A DNA stretch of 64,000 bases, taken from Oleiphilus sp. (lineage in GTDB: Bacteria > Pseudomonadota > Gammaproteobacteria > Pseudomonadales > Oleiphilaceae). The notes beneath the pieces are model-generated. The model did not search any database, had not been told where the DNA came from, and saw only the letters and a list, made by a program, of their open reading frames with translations. Positions 10,334 through 22,155 of the stretch are shown one piece after another. The position numbers and the translations under genes are program-made. Each line of letters opens with the position of its first letter. Position 1 is the first letter of the stretch. The stretch is taken from the NCBI GenBank assembly GCA_006212045.1, contig PZPK01000009.1:1-64000 (forward strand), in the 5' to 3' direction.

Positions 10334-11245
10334 CTAGGGTGTATTTCCGGCGTCTTCCTCAAAAGTTCCGGACACCGAGTTATACAACTCCGTCAGATAT
10401 GCATAGCGTTTGAATATACGGTCATATTCACCTGTATCCCGAATACGCTTCAAGCCCCGATCAAAATCGTCCCGGACCTTTTCCTTGCTGAAAATAAACG
10501 GATACTCACTGGGCGGGAAAAGCCTGTGCATGCGAACCGGACGCCTGAAACGGTCCCGGTACTTGATCATTGCATCGTCTTCGAGCGCCTGCACCCAATA
10601 GTACCCGAAAATACTCTGGTCCATGACAATGAAGTCTGCTTCGCGAATAAATAAAAGGTTAATTTGCAGGCTTTGTTTCGCGACTTCACGATAAAAGGGG
10701 TTGGCTTCTGTCATGGCCGTAAACTCCGGTCCCAGCAATACATTCGCTTTCTGAAACGCGATCACGGATTTATCCTTCAGATAATCCATATCGATTTCCT
10801 CCGGGTAGTTCTTTCTCCGCAGGCTGACCGCGACGTTCTGAAAAGTCACCACGGGCTGCGACAAAAACCCGCCTTTTGCAACACCCTCTCTGGCATTGAT
10901 CACGCCATCCAACTCACCCCGGTCGAACAATTTGTAGGCCAACGCAAAGGACAGATACTTGGGAGCAATACAATAACCTTCGCTCTCCAGGGCCGCCTTG
11001 AGGATATCCAGCTCTATACCGGAATTGGTCTCTTGAATTACCCAGGGGGGAATAGAAAAGCTGATCCCCATATCGATGCGGGTACAGTTTTTACCTGCAC
11101 GCACTGTCTCTGCATGGCCGTTGAAGCACACACTGCCAAGAATCAATAGCAACAGCCAGCGAGCAGCATACGCACACGAAAAACGCCCGATTTTTCTCGT
11201 TAATCGGAATGTGGCTTTCAATCTCCTACAATCCTCTCGCTGCAT
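10334..11245 (-). CDS. Periplasmic amino-acid-type solute-binding protein (SBP family 3)
   Basis: About 303 residues from the ATG at 11245 (the frame is open to 11296). A basic N-region is followed by a hydrophobic core (WLLLLILGSVCFNGHAE) giving a secretion signal. The mature protein has the SBP_bac_3 layout: IDMGISFSIPPWVI near the start, GIELDILKAALESEGY, and a C-terminal hinge ending RIRDTGEYDRIFKRY. No ABC permease or ATPase genes accompany it, so it may be an orphan binding protein or a sensor-like receptor. Start codon uncertain because no ribosome site is clear. Confidence 0.75.
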   Translation of the reverse strand: MQREDCRRLKATFRLTRKIGRFSCAYAARWLLLLILGSVCFNGHAETVRAGKNCTRIDMGISFSIPPWVIQETNSGIELDILKAALESEGYCIAPKYLSFALAYKLFDRGELDGVINAREGVAKGGFLSQPVVTFQNVAVSLRRKNYPEEIDMDYLKDKSVIAFQKANVLLGPEFTAMTEANPFYREVAKQSLQINLLFIREADFIVMDQSIFGYYWVQALEDDAMIKYRDRFRRPVRMHRLFPPSEYPFIFSKEKVRDDFDRGLKRIRDTGEYDRIFKRYAYLTELYNSVSGTFEEDAGNTP

Positions 11246-11415
11246 GATAATCGCCAGTTTCGCCATGACCGCAAAGTGTCGCAACAACCACTTCAATGCA
11301 CAAGGGCCTGTCTTCGGCCATTCAGTCTTAAGTCACATTTTAAGCTCGCTACCCGCACAAAACATTGCCCCCAACCCTTGAAAAAAAACATGGCGCATCA
11401 ATAAATGCCCAGTCT

Positions 11416-11430
11416 GTGACTTTTGGTCAC
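11416..11430. promoter_or_regulatory. Dyad in the RND pump promoter region
   Basis: GTGAC-TTTTG-GTCAC, a perfect 5-bp dyad, lies in the 294-bp gap between the divergent solute-binding protein and the RND adaptor gene. A TAAGAT hexamer follows at 11453-11458. It could be an operator for the pump; no regulator gene is adjacent. Nothing else of note is seen in 11297-11590. Confidence 0.3.
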
Positions 11431-11590
11431 GGAATTTCTGTTAAGCTACGGGTAAGATGCCCGACTAGTTAAAAACAGGCAGCTCCATTAGTTTGGTACC
11501 CGGCGACCCTGCATGATCATCAACCGATATTCAAGGTTTCCTAAGTTTAGCAGCCAATCAGAAAGCACCAACTCTTTTTCGTGAGGTCCA

Positions 11591-12736
11591 ATGAACCGCT
11601 CAGTCATCATTTCCATTGTGCTCGCCCTCTCAGCTGTGATCTGGGTAGCGTCAGGAGTACTCTCGTCCGACTCATCTGATGAAGCGCCTGCGGCGGATCC
11701 CGAAGCGCTCACGAACAGCAATAATGAAACGTCCGCGACCGATGCGTTCAAAGTGCAGGTAAAAAATATCACTGCGGTAACAATGCACAATCGCATCGAA
11801 TTACAGGGTGATATTCATGCCACGCGTGAGATCGAAATCAGAGCCGAAACGCATGGCAGAGTCGCAAGCCTGCATGCGCAAAAGGGCGAACGCCTGAAAC
11901 AGGGAGATTCGATTCTGAGCATCGCGATTAACGATCGCAAGGCCAGACTGGAGCAGGCCAAAGCGGAACTCAAGGTGAGAGAGGCTGATCTCGCTTCGGG
12001 ACTGAAACTGAAACAGAAAAATCTGCTGTCACAGAATCAGCACGAACAGAATGTCGCCAATGTCGAGGCCGCAAAGGCTGCGGTCAAGCGCATACAGGTT
12101 GAAATTGCACAAACCAGAATCCAGGCAGCCTTTGACGGCATCCTGGACCGACTTCAGGTGGAACAGGGCGATTATCTGGGCTCCGGGGATACCGTCGCCG
12201 TGCTGGTCGATGATGCCAGGATAAAAATCCGGGCGGAGTTACCGCAACAGCATCTGAGCAAAGTGGAGATTGGTCATCGCGCCGAAGCTGAATTGCTTGA
12301 TGGCACAAAAATCTCCGGCACCATCGATTATATTGCCAGCGCGGCTAATCCGGAAACACGCACCTTTACGATAGAAGCCAGTGCAGAGAATACTCGTAAC
12401 ATCCGGCATTTTGGCCAGAGTGCGCGCGTGCGACTCGTGCTTGAAGAGCAACTGGCACACAAGCTTTCGCCTTCCTACCTGGATCTTGATAGCGATGGTG
12501 GTCTGCGCGTCAAAGGGGTCGATGAGAACAACCGTGTCCGTACCTACCCTGTCACTATCCTGCGCAATGAACGCGACGGTGTCTGGTTAGCCGGCATGCC
12601 TGAATCCCTGACACTGATTACCGTTGGACAGGGCTTCGTTTCGGCCGGAGACACAGTCACCCCCGTGTATGATGGCGCCGAGCTCAATTCAGGTGCCAAT
12701 GCCTCAGACCCGAAGGCAAGTGAGGCCATGCTGTGA
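11591..12736 (+). CDS. RND efflux periplasmic adaptor (membrane fusion protein)
   Basis: 381 residues. One N-terminal membrane helix, then the lipoyl half-motif ETHGRVASLHAQKGERLKQGD, an alpha-hairpin rich in Ala/Lys/Gln (residues about 115-165), the second lipoyl half QAAFDGILDRLQVEQGDYL and a beta-barrel domain. It links the inner-membrane RND permease to an outer-membrane channel. GAGGT just before the ATG is a good ribosome site. Stop codon overlaps the GTG start of the permease gene. No outer-membrane factor gene is nearby, so a TolC-like channel elsewhere must serve. Confidence 0.9.
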   Translation: MNRSVIISIVLALSAVIWVASGVLSSDSSDEAPAADPEALTNSNNETSATDAFKVQVKNITAVTMHNRIELQGDIHATREIEIRAETHGRVASLHAQKGERLKQGDSILSIAINDRKARLEQAKAELKVREADLASGLKLKQKNLLSQNQHEQNVANVEAAKAAVKRIQVEIAQTRIQAAFDGILDRLQVEQGDYLGSGDTVAVLVDDARIKIRAELPQQHLSKVEIGHRAEAELLDGTKISGTIDYIASAANPETRTFTIEASAENTRNIRHFGQSARVRLVLEEQLAHKLSPSYLDLDSDGGLRVKGVDENNRVRTYPVTILRNERDGVWLAGMPESLTLITVGQGFVSAGDTVTPVYDGAELNSGANASDPKASEAML

Positions 12737-15700
12737 ATGCACTGAATGAGCTGCCACTACAAGCTTCCAACCCGATAGACTGGGCCATCAAGCGCCGCCG
12801 CGGCGCGCTGCTGATTCTGCTGTTTTTCCTGATCGCAGGCGTTGCAGCCTACAACTCGATCCCGAAAGAATCCGAGCCCGATATTGCGATTCCGATTATT
12901 TACGTATCCATGAGCCATGAGGGCATTTCCCCCGAGGACGCCGAAAGGCTGCTGGTTCGCCCCATGGAGAAAGAACTCAAATCCATTGAGGGCGTGAAGG
13001 AAATGAGCTCGGTGTCTTCTGAAGGCCATGCCTCGGTCACACTGGAGTTTGATGCCGGGTTCGACAGCGACACGGCACTGACCGATGTGCGGGAAAAAGT
13101 GGATCGCGCCAAGACCAAATTACCGGCGGATACGGATGAACCAACGGTCAACGAGGTGAATGTCGCCCTGTTCCCAGTGCTCAGCATGAGTATGGCTGGC
13201 CCCATTTCCGAGCGCTACCTGCTGCAGCTGGCCAGAGACCTGCGTGATGATATTGAAGCCCTGCCCGGCGTGCTGGAAGTCGATATTGGCGGTGACCGTG
13301 AAGAAGTGCTGGAAATTATCGTCGATCCATTGATTCTGGAAACCTACAACATCAATTTCGAGTCGGTGCTCAGCATTGTACAGCGCAATAACCAGCTGGT
13401 GGCTGCGGGCGCAATCGATAACGGCCATGGCCGACAGGTCATGAAAGTATCCGGTGTCATCGAGAATCTTGAGGATATTCTGTCGCTACCGATCAAGACA
13501 TCTGGCGACACCGTCGTCAGCTTCCGGGACGTAGCCAGTGTGCGTCGTACTTTCAAGGATCCGCAAGGTTTTGCGCGCGTCAATGGTGAGCCCTCACTAT
13601 CTCTCGAAGTCAAGAAACGTGTGGGTGCCAATATTATTGAGACCATCGACCAGGTAAAAGCCATCGTCGAGGAGAAAAAGGCATTTTGGCCCGGAACCCT
13701 GAAACATACCTACATTCTGGATAAATCGGACCAGATTGAAGTCATGCTGCAGGACCTTCAGAACAATGTATCCAGTGCCATCATTATGGTCATGATCGTG
13801 ATCGTTGGGGCACTGGGAGTTCGTTCCTCACTACTCGTCGGGCTGGCTATTCCTGCATCCTTTCTTAGTAGTATCCTGATCATCCACTGGATGGGGCTGA
13901 CGATGAATATCGTGGTTCTGTTCAGTCTGATTCTGGTAGTGGGCATGCTTGTCGATGGTGCGATCGTGGTGACTGAACTGGCATCCCGAAATCAGGATCT
14001 CGGGATGACACCCGCACAGGCCTTTTCGAAAGCGTCCAAGCGCATGGCCTGGCCCATCATCGCCTCTACTGCAACCACGCTCGCGGTATTTGTACCATTG
14101 ATTCCGTGGCCGGGCACTGTCGGCGAGTTCATGAAGTTCCTGCCGATCACCGTGATCATCTGCCTGCTGGCATCGTTAGCGGTGGCGCTTATATTCCTGC
14201 CTGTGGTTGGCGCCTGGCTGGGTGGCAGTCGCACTCGGGTCACACGTGGCGAGCTGGCCAGCGAGAACCACTTTTCGCGTGGTTATGCCAGAATACTCGC
14301 GACCATGCTAAAGCACCCTGTCATTACCCTGCTAAGCACACTTGCGGCCATCGTGCTGACCTATATGACCTATATGGCACTGGGTAAAGGCGTCGAGTTT
14401 TTCCCCGAAGTGGAGCCGGAGACAGCACAGGTTATGGTGCATGCCCGTGGTGACTTGTCCATCTATGAAAAAGACGCACTGTTGAAACAGGTTGAGCAGC
14501 GCTTTTATGGTATGCCGGAGCTGGAGTCCGTCTATGCCCGCTCCTTCAATCAGTCCTTTATGGGCGCGGCAGAGGACGTCATCGGCACGGTACAGTTCCA
14601 GTTTATTGACTGGGACGAGCGCCGACCTGCCTCCCAGATACTTGAAGAAATGGCCAGCATGACCAGTGATATTGCCGGTGTCGTGCTCGAATTTCGCAAA
14701 GCCGAGAATGGCCCCTCGGGTGGCAAGCCCATTCAATTGCAGGTCAGCTCTCTTGATCCGGCACATGCCCATGAAGCCGTCGAAACGATCCGTCAGCAGA
14801 TGCGCATCACCGGCGGTTTCAAGGATCTGGAAGACGACAGACCACTCCCCGGCATTGAGTGGCAATTGTCTGTGAACCGCGAAACATCCGCACGTTACGG
14901 CGCCGATGTTGCGCTGATCGGCAGCGCTGTTCAAATGATCACTAATGGCCTGCGCGTTGCCGAATTCAGGCCCGATGACACCGACGAAGAAGTCGACATT
15001 ACCATCCGCTTCCCCGATCACCAGCGAACGCTGAACGAATTGAACGGCTTCCGGATTCAAACCAGTCGCGGCATGGTGCCGATCAGTAATTTTATTACGC
15101 TGACACCGGCCCCCAAAACCGGCACCATTAAACGCGTCGATGGCAAGCGCGCAATCACATTGCAGGCCGATGTCCAGGAAGGCTATCTGCCCAATACCCA
15201 GCTATTGGCATTACAGGATGCGATGAAAGACATCAGCTTCAAACCGGATGTCCGTATTGCCGTCAAAGGGGAAGAAGAAGACCAGCGCGAAACCATGGTG
15301 TTTCTGGCCACTGCATTTATCATGGCGGTGTTCCTGATGCTGCTGATTCTGGTGATTCAGTTCAACAGTTTTTACCAGAGCCTGCTGGTCCTGAGTGCGA
15401 TTGTATTTTCAACGGCTGGCGTGCTGATCGGCTTGATGATCACCGCGCAACCCTTTGGTATCGTGATGGTCGGCCTCGGCATCATCGCATTGGCCGGAAT
15501 CGTGGTGAACAACAATATTGTATTGATCGACACCTATAATGGTTTTATCGCTGATGGCTTCTCAGCCTATGAGGCTGCGCTGGAGACGGGAAAACTGAGA
15601 TTACGCCCGGTGTTGCTGACAGCCGGAACCACTATTCTTGGGCTCATCCCGATGGTCCTTGCCATGAACATCGATTTTATCAATCGCCATGTCGCCTTCG

Positions 15701-15921
15701 GTGCACCCTCGACGCAGTGGTGGACGCAGCTATCCAGTGCGATTGCCGGCGGCTTGGGATTTGCAACAATATTAACGCTGTTCCTGACACCTTGCCTTCT
15801 GGTGTTGGGAGCGCGCTTCAGAGGCGAGCGAAAGGATGAGTCTGAACCCCCTATTGCCGAAATGCATCGGGGCGCGCAGACGCAACACCTTTCAAATATG
15901 CCCGTGCAGGAAGGAAGCTAG
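12733..15921 (+). CDS. RND multidrug/solute efflux permease (AcrB superfamily)
   Basis: 1062 residues with the 12-helix RND layout and two large periplasmic loops. The TM4 proton-relay motif reads GMLVDGAIVVTE: only one of the two Asp residues of AcrB (DD407-408) is present, placing it outside the classical AcrB/MexB group. The TM10-11 region GIIALAGIVVNNNIVLIDTYN is intact, as expected for a functional pump. Starts at a GTG overlapping the adaptor stop, so the pair is translationally coupled. Substrate cannot be told from sequence. Confidence 0.9.
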   Translation: MNALNELPLQASNPIDWAIKRRRGALLILLFFLIAGVAAYNSIPKESEPDIAIPIIYVSMSHEGISPEDAERLLVRPMEKELKSIEGVKEMSSVSSEGHASVTLEFDAGFDSDTALTDVREKVDRAKTKLPADTDEPTVNEVNVALFPVLSMSMAGPISERYLLQLARDLRDDIEALPGVLEVDIGGDREEVLEIIVDPLILETYNINFESVLSIVQRNNQLVAAGAIDNGHGRQVMKVSGVIENLEDILSLPIKTSGDTVVSFRDVASVRRTFKDPQGFARVNGEPSLSLEVKKRVGANIIETIDQVKAIVEEKKAFWPGTLKHTYILDKSDQIEVMLQDLQNNVSSAIIMVMIVIVGALGVRSSLLVGLAIPASFLSSILIIHWMGLTMNIVVLFSLILVVGMLVDGAIVVTELASRNQDLGMTPAQAFSKASKRMAWPIIASTATTLAVFVPLIPWPGTVGEFMKFLPITVIICLLASLAVALIFLPVVGAWLGGSRTRVTRGELASENHFSRGYARILATMLKHPVITLLSTLAAIVLTYMTYMALGKGVEFFPEVEPETAQVMVHARGDLSIYEKDALLKQVEQRFYGMPELESVYARSFNQSFMGAAEDVIGTVQFQFIDWDERRPASQILEEMASMTSDIAGVVLEFRKAENGPSGGKPIQLQVSSLDPAHAHEAVETIRQQMRITGGFKDLEDDRPLPGIEWQLSVNRETSARYGADVALIGSAVQMITNGLRVAEFRPDDTDEEVDITIRFPDHQRTLNELNGFRIQTSRGMVPISNFITLTPAPKTGTIKRVDGKRAITLQADVQEGYLPNTQLLALQDAMKDISFKPDVRIAVKGEEEDQRETMVFLATAFIMAVFLMLLILVIQFNSFYQSLLVLSAIVFSTAGVLIGLMITAQPFGIVMVGLGIIALAGIVVNNNIVLIDTYNGFIADGFSAYEAALETGKLRLRPVLLTAGTTILGLIPMVLAMNIDFINRHVAFGAPSTQWWTQLSSAIAGGLGFATILTLFLTPCLLVLGARFRGERKDESEPPIAEMHRGAQTQHLSNMPVQEGS

Positions 15922-15963
15922 GCAGTTCAGGAAAATGCAAAGTCGCTTAGGCGGCAACGAGAA

Positions 15964-16001
15964 CGGCGGAGCACAAACCAACCTGCGTTTCTGCTCCGCC
16001 G
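15964..16001 (+). terminator. Terminator after the RND operon
   Basis: 10-bp perfect stem CGGCGGAGCA / TGCTCCGCCG with an 18-nt loop, followed on the plus strand by CTTCTTCTT. It lies between the converging RND and katG genes and may serve both. Confidence 0.65.
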
Positions 16002-16022
16002 CTTCTTCTTAAGTCATAACTG

Positions 16023-18296
<2,274 letters not shown>

Positions 18297-18442
18297 TCAC
18301 TGCGATAGATTTTTTGGTACACAGTGCCGGCGGCCAGTTGGAAAACGACGCGCGATGCGAGTGAGCAACAAGGAAGCGTAGCCCGAATAGTTTATGAGGG
18401 GTACGGCAAGGCCGAACCTGGACACGTTTAATTGCCACGGCC

Positions 18443-19498
18443 TTAAAGTGTTTCGAGAAAAGCCTGTGTCTGCGCCGAAGCATAGAAAGCGCTGAGCCGA
18501 CGTCGGATCAGGGCCTCCAGCTGACCATTTTCTTTCAGGGTTTGCAGGAGTCGCGGCGCAAAAGCTTCGGCTTCCACCAGCAACTGTTCTTGCGACAGCA
18601 TCAGCTCTTCGCACAGTTCATCAAGTGGCATCTCGCCGTAACGCTCAAAAACAAAGTCCACGACAATATCAACACAGGACTGGAAGTAAGGAAGTTTTCG
18701 AAAGCGCTGCCAAAACTCATAACCCAGCACGACAAACTCGGACAGATCCAGACTGTTCATGCCTTCCTGAAAATCCCCAAGCGTTTTGTTTTCCAGCGCA
18801 TCCCATAACTCCAAAGCAGAGGCCTTGATATCCTCTTCGGTCAGCGAGTTTTCAAGAAAAGCCTTACTTTCGCGCAGCAAAAAGCCGAGATTGGCCTCGA
18901 TATAATTGCGCACGCTTTCCTCCACCGCGCCGTCGAACGAAGGCGCGGTTTTGTCGATCATGCGCTTACCGAATTTAAGCATGGAGGAAACGCCGGGAAT
19001 GCTTTTGCTCAACACATTCTCGTCGTAGATATAGCGCAGGATGGCCTGATACAACACGCCCGAAATCAACTCCTGATAAATCGGTAAATCGATCAAGTGG
19101 TCAATGCCGGTTTTTCGCTGTTCCTTGAGTTCCAGCAGCTTGTCGACAAACTCTTCAAATTGCCCAGCGCTCAAAATCTCGTTCAGGCGAGTCGAGGTAT
19201 GTGCCTCTGAACCAAACAGCGCGCTGGCGGCATCTCCCGCCAGCTCCGCAATCGCTCCCGGAAGCTTGTTTTCGACCACATTACGGGCAATCACCGCCTT
19301 GATCTGCTCAGGGGATACTAGCTGCCTGAGGTTCAGGGCATTCAGATAGTCAAACTGCAGCGGCAGTTCTGTTTTCAGCCAGGGGATAAATGATTCCGGG
19401 GTGAACGCCTGCATTTCATGCGCGACATGTAGCTCCAGCAATTGAGCAGCTGGGCCTGTGACGGCATTTTCCCGGCCTGATGAAGAAGTCTTGCCCAT
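18443..19498 (-). CDS. Conserved-looking hypothetical protein downstream of desB
   Basis: 351 residues, acidic, mostly helical, no signal peptide and no clear transmembrane helix. Repeated helical phrases (LLELKEQRKTGIDHLIDLPIYQELISGVLYQAILRYI) and an internal FGKRMIDKTAP segment look ordered, but I do not recognise the family. It follows desB on the same strand after 44 nt, so it is probably the third gene of the DesT-controlled operon, and a role tied to fatty-acid desaturation or membrane state is a guess from position only. Confidence 0.7.
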   Translation of the reverse strand: MGKTSSSGRENAVTGPAAQLLELHVAHEMQAFTPESFIPWLKTELPLQFDYLNALNLRQLVSPEQIKAVIARNVVENKLPGAIAELAGDAASALFGSEAHTSTRLNEILSAGQFEEFVDKLLELKEQRKTGIDHLIDLPIYQELISGVLYQAILRYIYDENVLSKSIPGVSSMLKFGKRMIDKTAPSFDGAVEESVRNYIEANLGFLLRESKAFLENSLTEEDIKASALELWDALENKTLGDFQEGMNSLDLSEFVVLGYEFWQRFRKLPYFQSCVDIVVDFVFERYGEMPLDELCEELMLSQEQLLVEAEAFAPRLLQTLKENGQLEALIRRRLSAFYASAQTQAFLETL

Positions 19499-19542
19499 GT
19501 CTGGTACCTGTTTGATTGATATTCCAACGTTCCCGGCGCGGT

Positions 19543-20667
19543 TTAAGCTGCCTGTGTTTGCGCAGACAATTCCGGAAACAAGCGTGATCTTAAACGGCTT
19601 CCTGCCGGCAAGGAATAGCGCCCGACTCTTGCCAGTACCGTTTTGAACTGGTCCAGAAACGGACCGGTGTTATAAGGCAAATCATATTGTTCACAAAGGT
19701 CTTGAACCTTTTCGGCAATTTCAGGATACCTGTGTGCCGGCAAATCCGGAAACAAATGGTGCTCGATCTGATAACTCAGGTGGCCACTCATGATATGCAG
19801 CCACTTGCCACCACTAAAATTACTGGAACCCAGCAATTGCCTGAAATACCACTGTCCACGTGTTTCATCCTGACAGTCAGCCTCAGCAAAGGTTTGCGCG
19901 CCTTCGGTAAAATGTCCGCAGAAAATAATACTCGAAGACCAAAGGTTCCGCCCCAGATTAGCCAGAAAGTTACCCGCCACCACCTTCGGGGCAAACGGAC
20001 CGGCCAGAATGGGATAGACGACATAGTCCTTGTTCAGCTGCTGCGTTGCTTTCTTTGCAAATCGTTTGAGAAACGGGAGCTTTTTGCGCAGCGGTACTTC
20101 ACGGCTTTTCACTCTATCAAACTCCAGCTCATGCAAAGCCACGCCCCATTCAAAGGCCGCGCTCAACACCGCGTACTGGACAAATTGTGTCAGGTGCCAG
20201 GGGCGCCAACTGACACTGTCGTCCAAACGCAGCACGGCATAACCATAGTCGCGATCCTTGCCCAGAATATTGGTATAGGTATGGTGCTCGAAGTTATGGG
20301 TTTTACGCCAGGATTCGCCATCACAGACGTTATCCCACTCGTATTGGGAAGACTGTAATTCCGGGTCATTGGTCCAGTCATACTGACCATGCATCACGTT
20401 ATGGCCAATTTCCATGTTCTCCAGAATCTTGGAACCTGAAAGCAGCGCAACACCGGCTGACCAGGTCAGAGGGTTCAGACTGAAGTGAATCAGGCCGCGT
20501 CCAAGAATCTCACTCCAGTGCTGCAGGGACTGCATCTTCTTGATATGGTCCAGATCCCGCTGGCCAAGATCGTCGACCACGGACTGGCGAATGGCATCGA
20601 GGGCCGCGCCAAACGATTCCAGTTCGGTCTCGGACAGAGACACTTGTTGTGATTTCGTTGTCATCAT
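19543..20667 (-). CDS. desB: Fatty-acid (acyl-CoA delta-9 type) desaturase DesB
   Basis: 374 residues. Three histidine boxes for the di-iron centre: GHNVMHGQ (88-95), HNFEHHTY (124-131) and QIEHHLFPDLP (about 300-310). In Pseudomonas aeruginosa DesB desaturates saturated acyl-CoAs using electrons from DesC. The ribosome site AGGAG precedes the ATGATG start. The order desC-desB on the minus strand with divergent desT copies the P. aeruginosa arrangement. Membrane-bound, several hydrophobic segments. Confidence 0.9.
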   Translation of the reverse strand: MMTTKSQQVSLSETELESFGAALDAIRQSVVDDLGQRDLDHIKKMQSLQHWSEILGRGLIHFSLNPLTWSAGVALLSGSKILENMEIGHNVMHGQYDWTNDPELQSSQYEWDNVCDGESWRKTHNFEHHTYTNILGKDRDYGYAVLRLDDSVSWRPWHLTQFVQYAVLSAAFEWGVALHELEFDRVKSREVPLRKKLPFLKRFAKKATQQLNKDYVVYPILAGPFAPKVVAGNFLANLGRNLWSSSIIFCGHFTEGAQTFAEADCQDETRGQWYFRQLLGSSNFSGGKWLHIMSGHLSYQIEHHLFPDLPAHRYPEIAEKVQDLCEQYDLPYNTGPFLDQFKTVLARVGRYSLPAGSRLRSRLFPELSAQTQAA

Positions 20668-20724
20668 ATTTCTCCTGAATTGTCCTGAAAAGCCGTCAAT
20701 GTCGGGCGTCAGGACATTCGTTTT

Positions 20725-21879
20725 CTACCAGCTGGCAATCGATACATCGTCGATGGGGACCGAGATGCAGGCCTGCACCATTCGTTGTTCTTCCGGAACC
20801 AGCGTGCCGGTTTTCAGATTCAGTACGCGCCCTGAGGACTTCAAACAGCTGCATTCGTGGCAGATACCACTTCTGCATCCATACTTCGGTTTCAGGCCGG
20901 CCCGTTCTGCCAATTCAAGTAAGGTTTGCGGCGGGTGTCCCGATAATGTTTTTCCCGAGAGCGTTTTCCCTGACAGTTCACAGTGCACGCTGGAAGAAGC
21001 GGAAGCGACTTCTCCCATCATCCGTTTCGTTTTGTTCAAATTCGAAAGACCAAATGACTCACTTGCGATATCTGAAGGCCGAAAGCCGAGCTTAAGAGCG
21101 GCTTTCTGCGCACTTTGCATCATGCCTTCCGGGCCGCAAATATAGAGTTTTCGACAGGTCGGCTGGTCAATATCTTTAAGAAGCTGTGGAAATTTCGCCC
21201 TGCCACGCTCGTCACTGAAATACAGGGAATATTGAAAGCCCTTGTACTGTTCCGAAAGTTTACGCAGGCGATCGGCAAAGATGACGTCGGCACGCGTTCT
21301 GACGATATAGATCAGCTCAGCGCCATCCAATGCGTCTTTCTCGGCCAATGCTTCGAGCATGGCCATCACCGGTGTGATGCCACTTCCGGCGGCCACAAAA
21401 ACCGGTGCGGATGCCGCAAGGGGTGGCAAGATAAACTGCCCTTTGGCTTCGCTGATATACAGGTATGATCCTGCCTTCACATGCTGCTGAACGTACTCTG
21501 AGACGAGTCCGCCAGGCACCTGTTTCACAGTGATCGAAAAAAGACCCTCGCGCTCAAAGAGCGACTTTGCAGAAGAAATGGAGTAGTTGCGACGGTAACG
21601 TACACCGTCAATATCCAGCTCGATATTGACATACTGACCCGGCTCAAAACCCTGCCAGCGTACCGGAGGCCTCAAAACCAGGGATTTCACGCCGGGAGCC
21701 TCTTCGACCACCCCGAGCACTTCTGCAGCCATCCGCTGCAAACCAAACAGCGGATCGGTTTTTGTCAGCAGAAAATCCAATTGTGCCTTAAGCGCCGACG
21801 GCAACAAGGATAGCAAGGCATAGCCGTTACCAACGGCAGGTACATTCAAAAAACCAAGGGGTCCGGAAACAAGTGTCAT
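20725..21879 (-). CDS. desC: Ferredoxin-NADP-type oxidoreductase DesC, partner of DesB
   Basis: 384 residues from the ATG at 21879; the open frame to 21909 begins at a TTG inside the DesT operator and is rejected. Order: short N-terminal segment, FAD-binding barrel (RRNYSIS, about 140), NAD(P)-binding domain (VAAGSGITPVMAMLE) and a C-terminal plant-type 2Fe-2S ferredoxin domain (CRSGICHECSCL with a distal Cys). It passes electrons from NAD(P)H to the desaturase. First gene of the desCB operon. Confidence 0.9.
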   Translation of the reverse strand: MTLVSGPLGFLNVPAVGNGYALLSLLPSALKAQLDFLLTKTDPLFGLQRMAAEVLGVVEEAPGVKSLVLRPPVRWQGFEPGQYVNIELDIDGVRYRRNYSISSAKSLFEREGLFSITVKQVPGGLVSEYVQQHVKAGSYLYISEAKGQFILPPLAASAPVFVAAGSGITPVMAMLEALAEKDALDGAELIYIVRTRADVIFADRLRKLSEQYKGFQYSLYFSDERGRAKFPQLLKDIDQPTCRKLYICGPEGMMQSAQKAALKLGFRPSDIASESFGLSNLNKTKRMMGEVASASSSVHCELSGKTLSGKTLSGHPPQTLLELAERAGLKPKYGCRSGICHECSCLKSSGRVLNLKTGTLVPEEQRMVQACISVPIDDVSIASW

Positions 21880-21900
21880 AGATGGCTCGCCATATATCTC

Positions 21901-21918
21901 AGTGAACAAGTGTTCACC
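21901..21918. promoter_or_regulatory. DesT operator site 1
   Basis: AGTGAACAAGTGTTCACC: perfect dyad GTGAACA / TGTTCAC around AG, ending about 22 nt before the desC ATG. Very close to the published P. aeruginosa DesT palindrome as I recall it. Confidence 0.8.
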
Positions 21919-21941
21919 AATGTAGTGGATCCAGATCTTTC

Positions 21942-21959
21942 AGTCAACACTTGTTCACT
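21942..21959. promoter_or_regulatory. DesT operator site 2
   Basis: AGTCAACACTTGTTCACT, whose reverse complement AGTGAACAAGTGTTGACT differs from the remembered P. aeruginosa desCB site only in the centre. The two sites are 41 nt apart (about four helical turns), in the intergenic region of desC and desT. Confidence 0.8.
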
Positions 21960-22050
21960 GAAAATTGATTCATTATTCCGGCGTTCTAGATTCTATTTCA
22001 CTCTAATATCCTTTATATTTGTAGTTAATTGACGAAAAAAGTAAAACTTA

Positions 22051-22072
22051 TTAGTGAACACATGAACACTAA
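22051..22072. promoter_or_regulatory. Possible third, imperfect DesT site near the desT promoter
   Basis: TTAGTG...CACTAA with the inner half-site GTGAACA repeated in direct orientation. It lies 84 nt before the desT start and could mediate autoregulation. Confidence 0.45.
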
Positions 22073-22155
22073 TCTACCTTTGTACACTTGATGAAGAGAC
22101 TCAGGTCTATCACGGCATTGAGTATTTCGCAGAAAAAGATCCGCACAGAGACGCC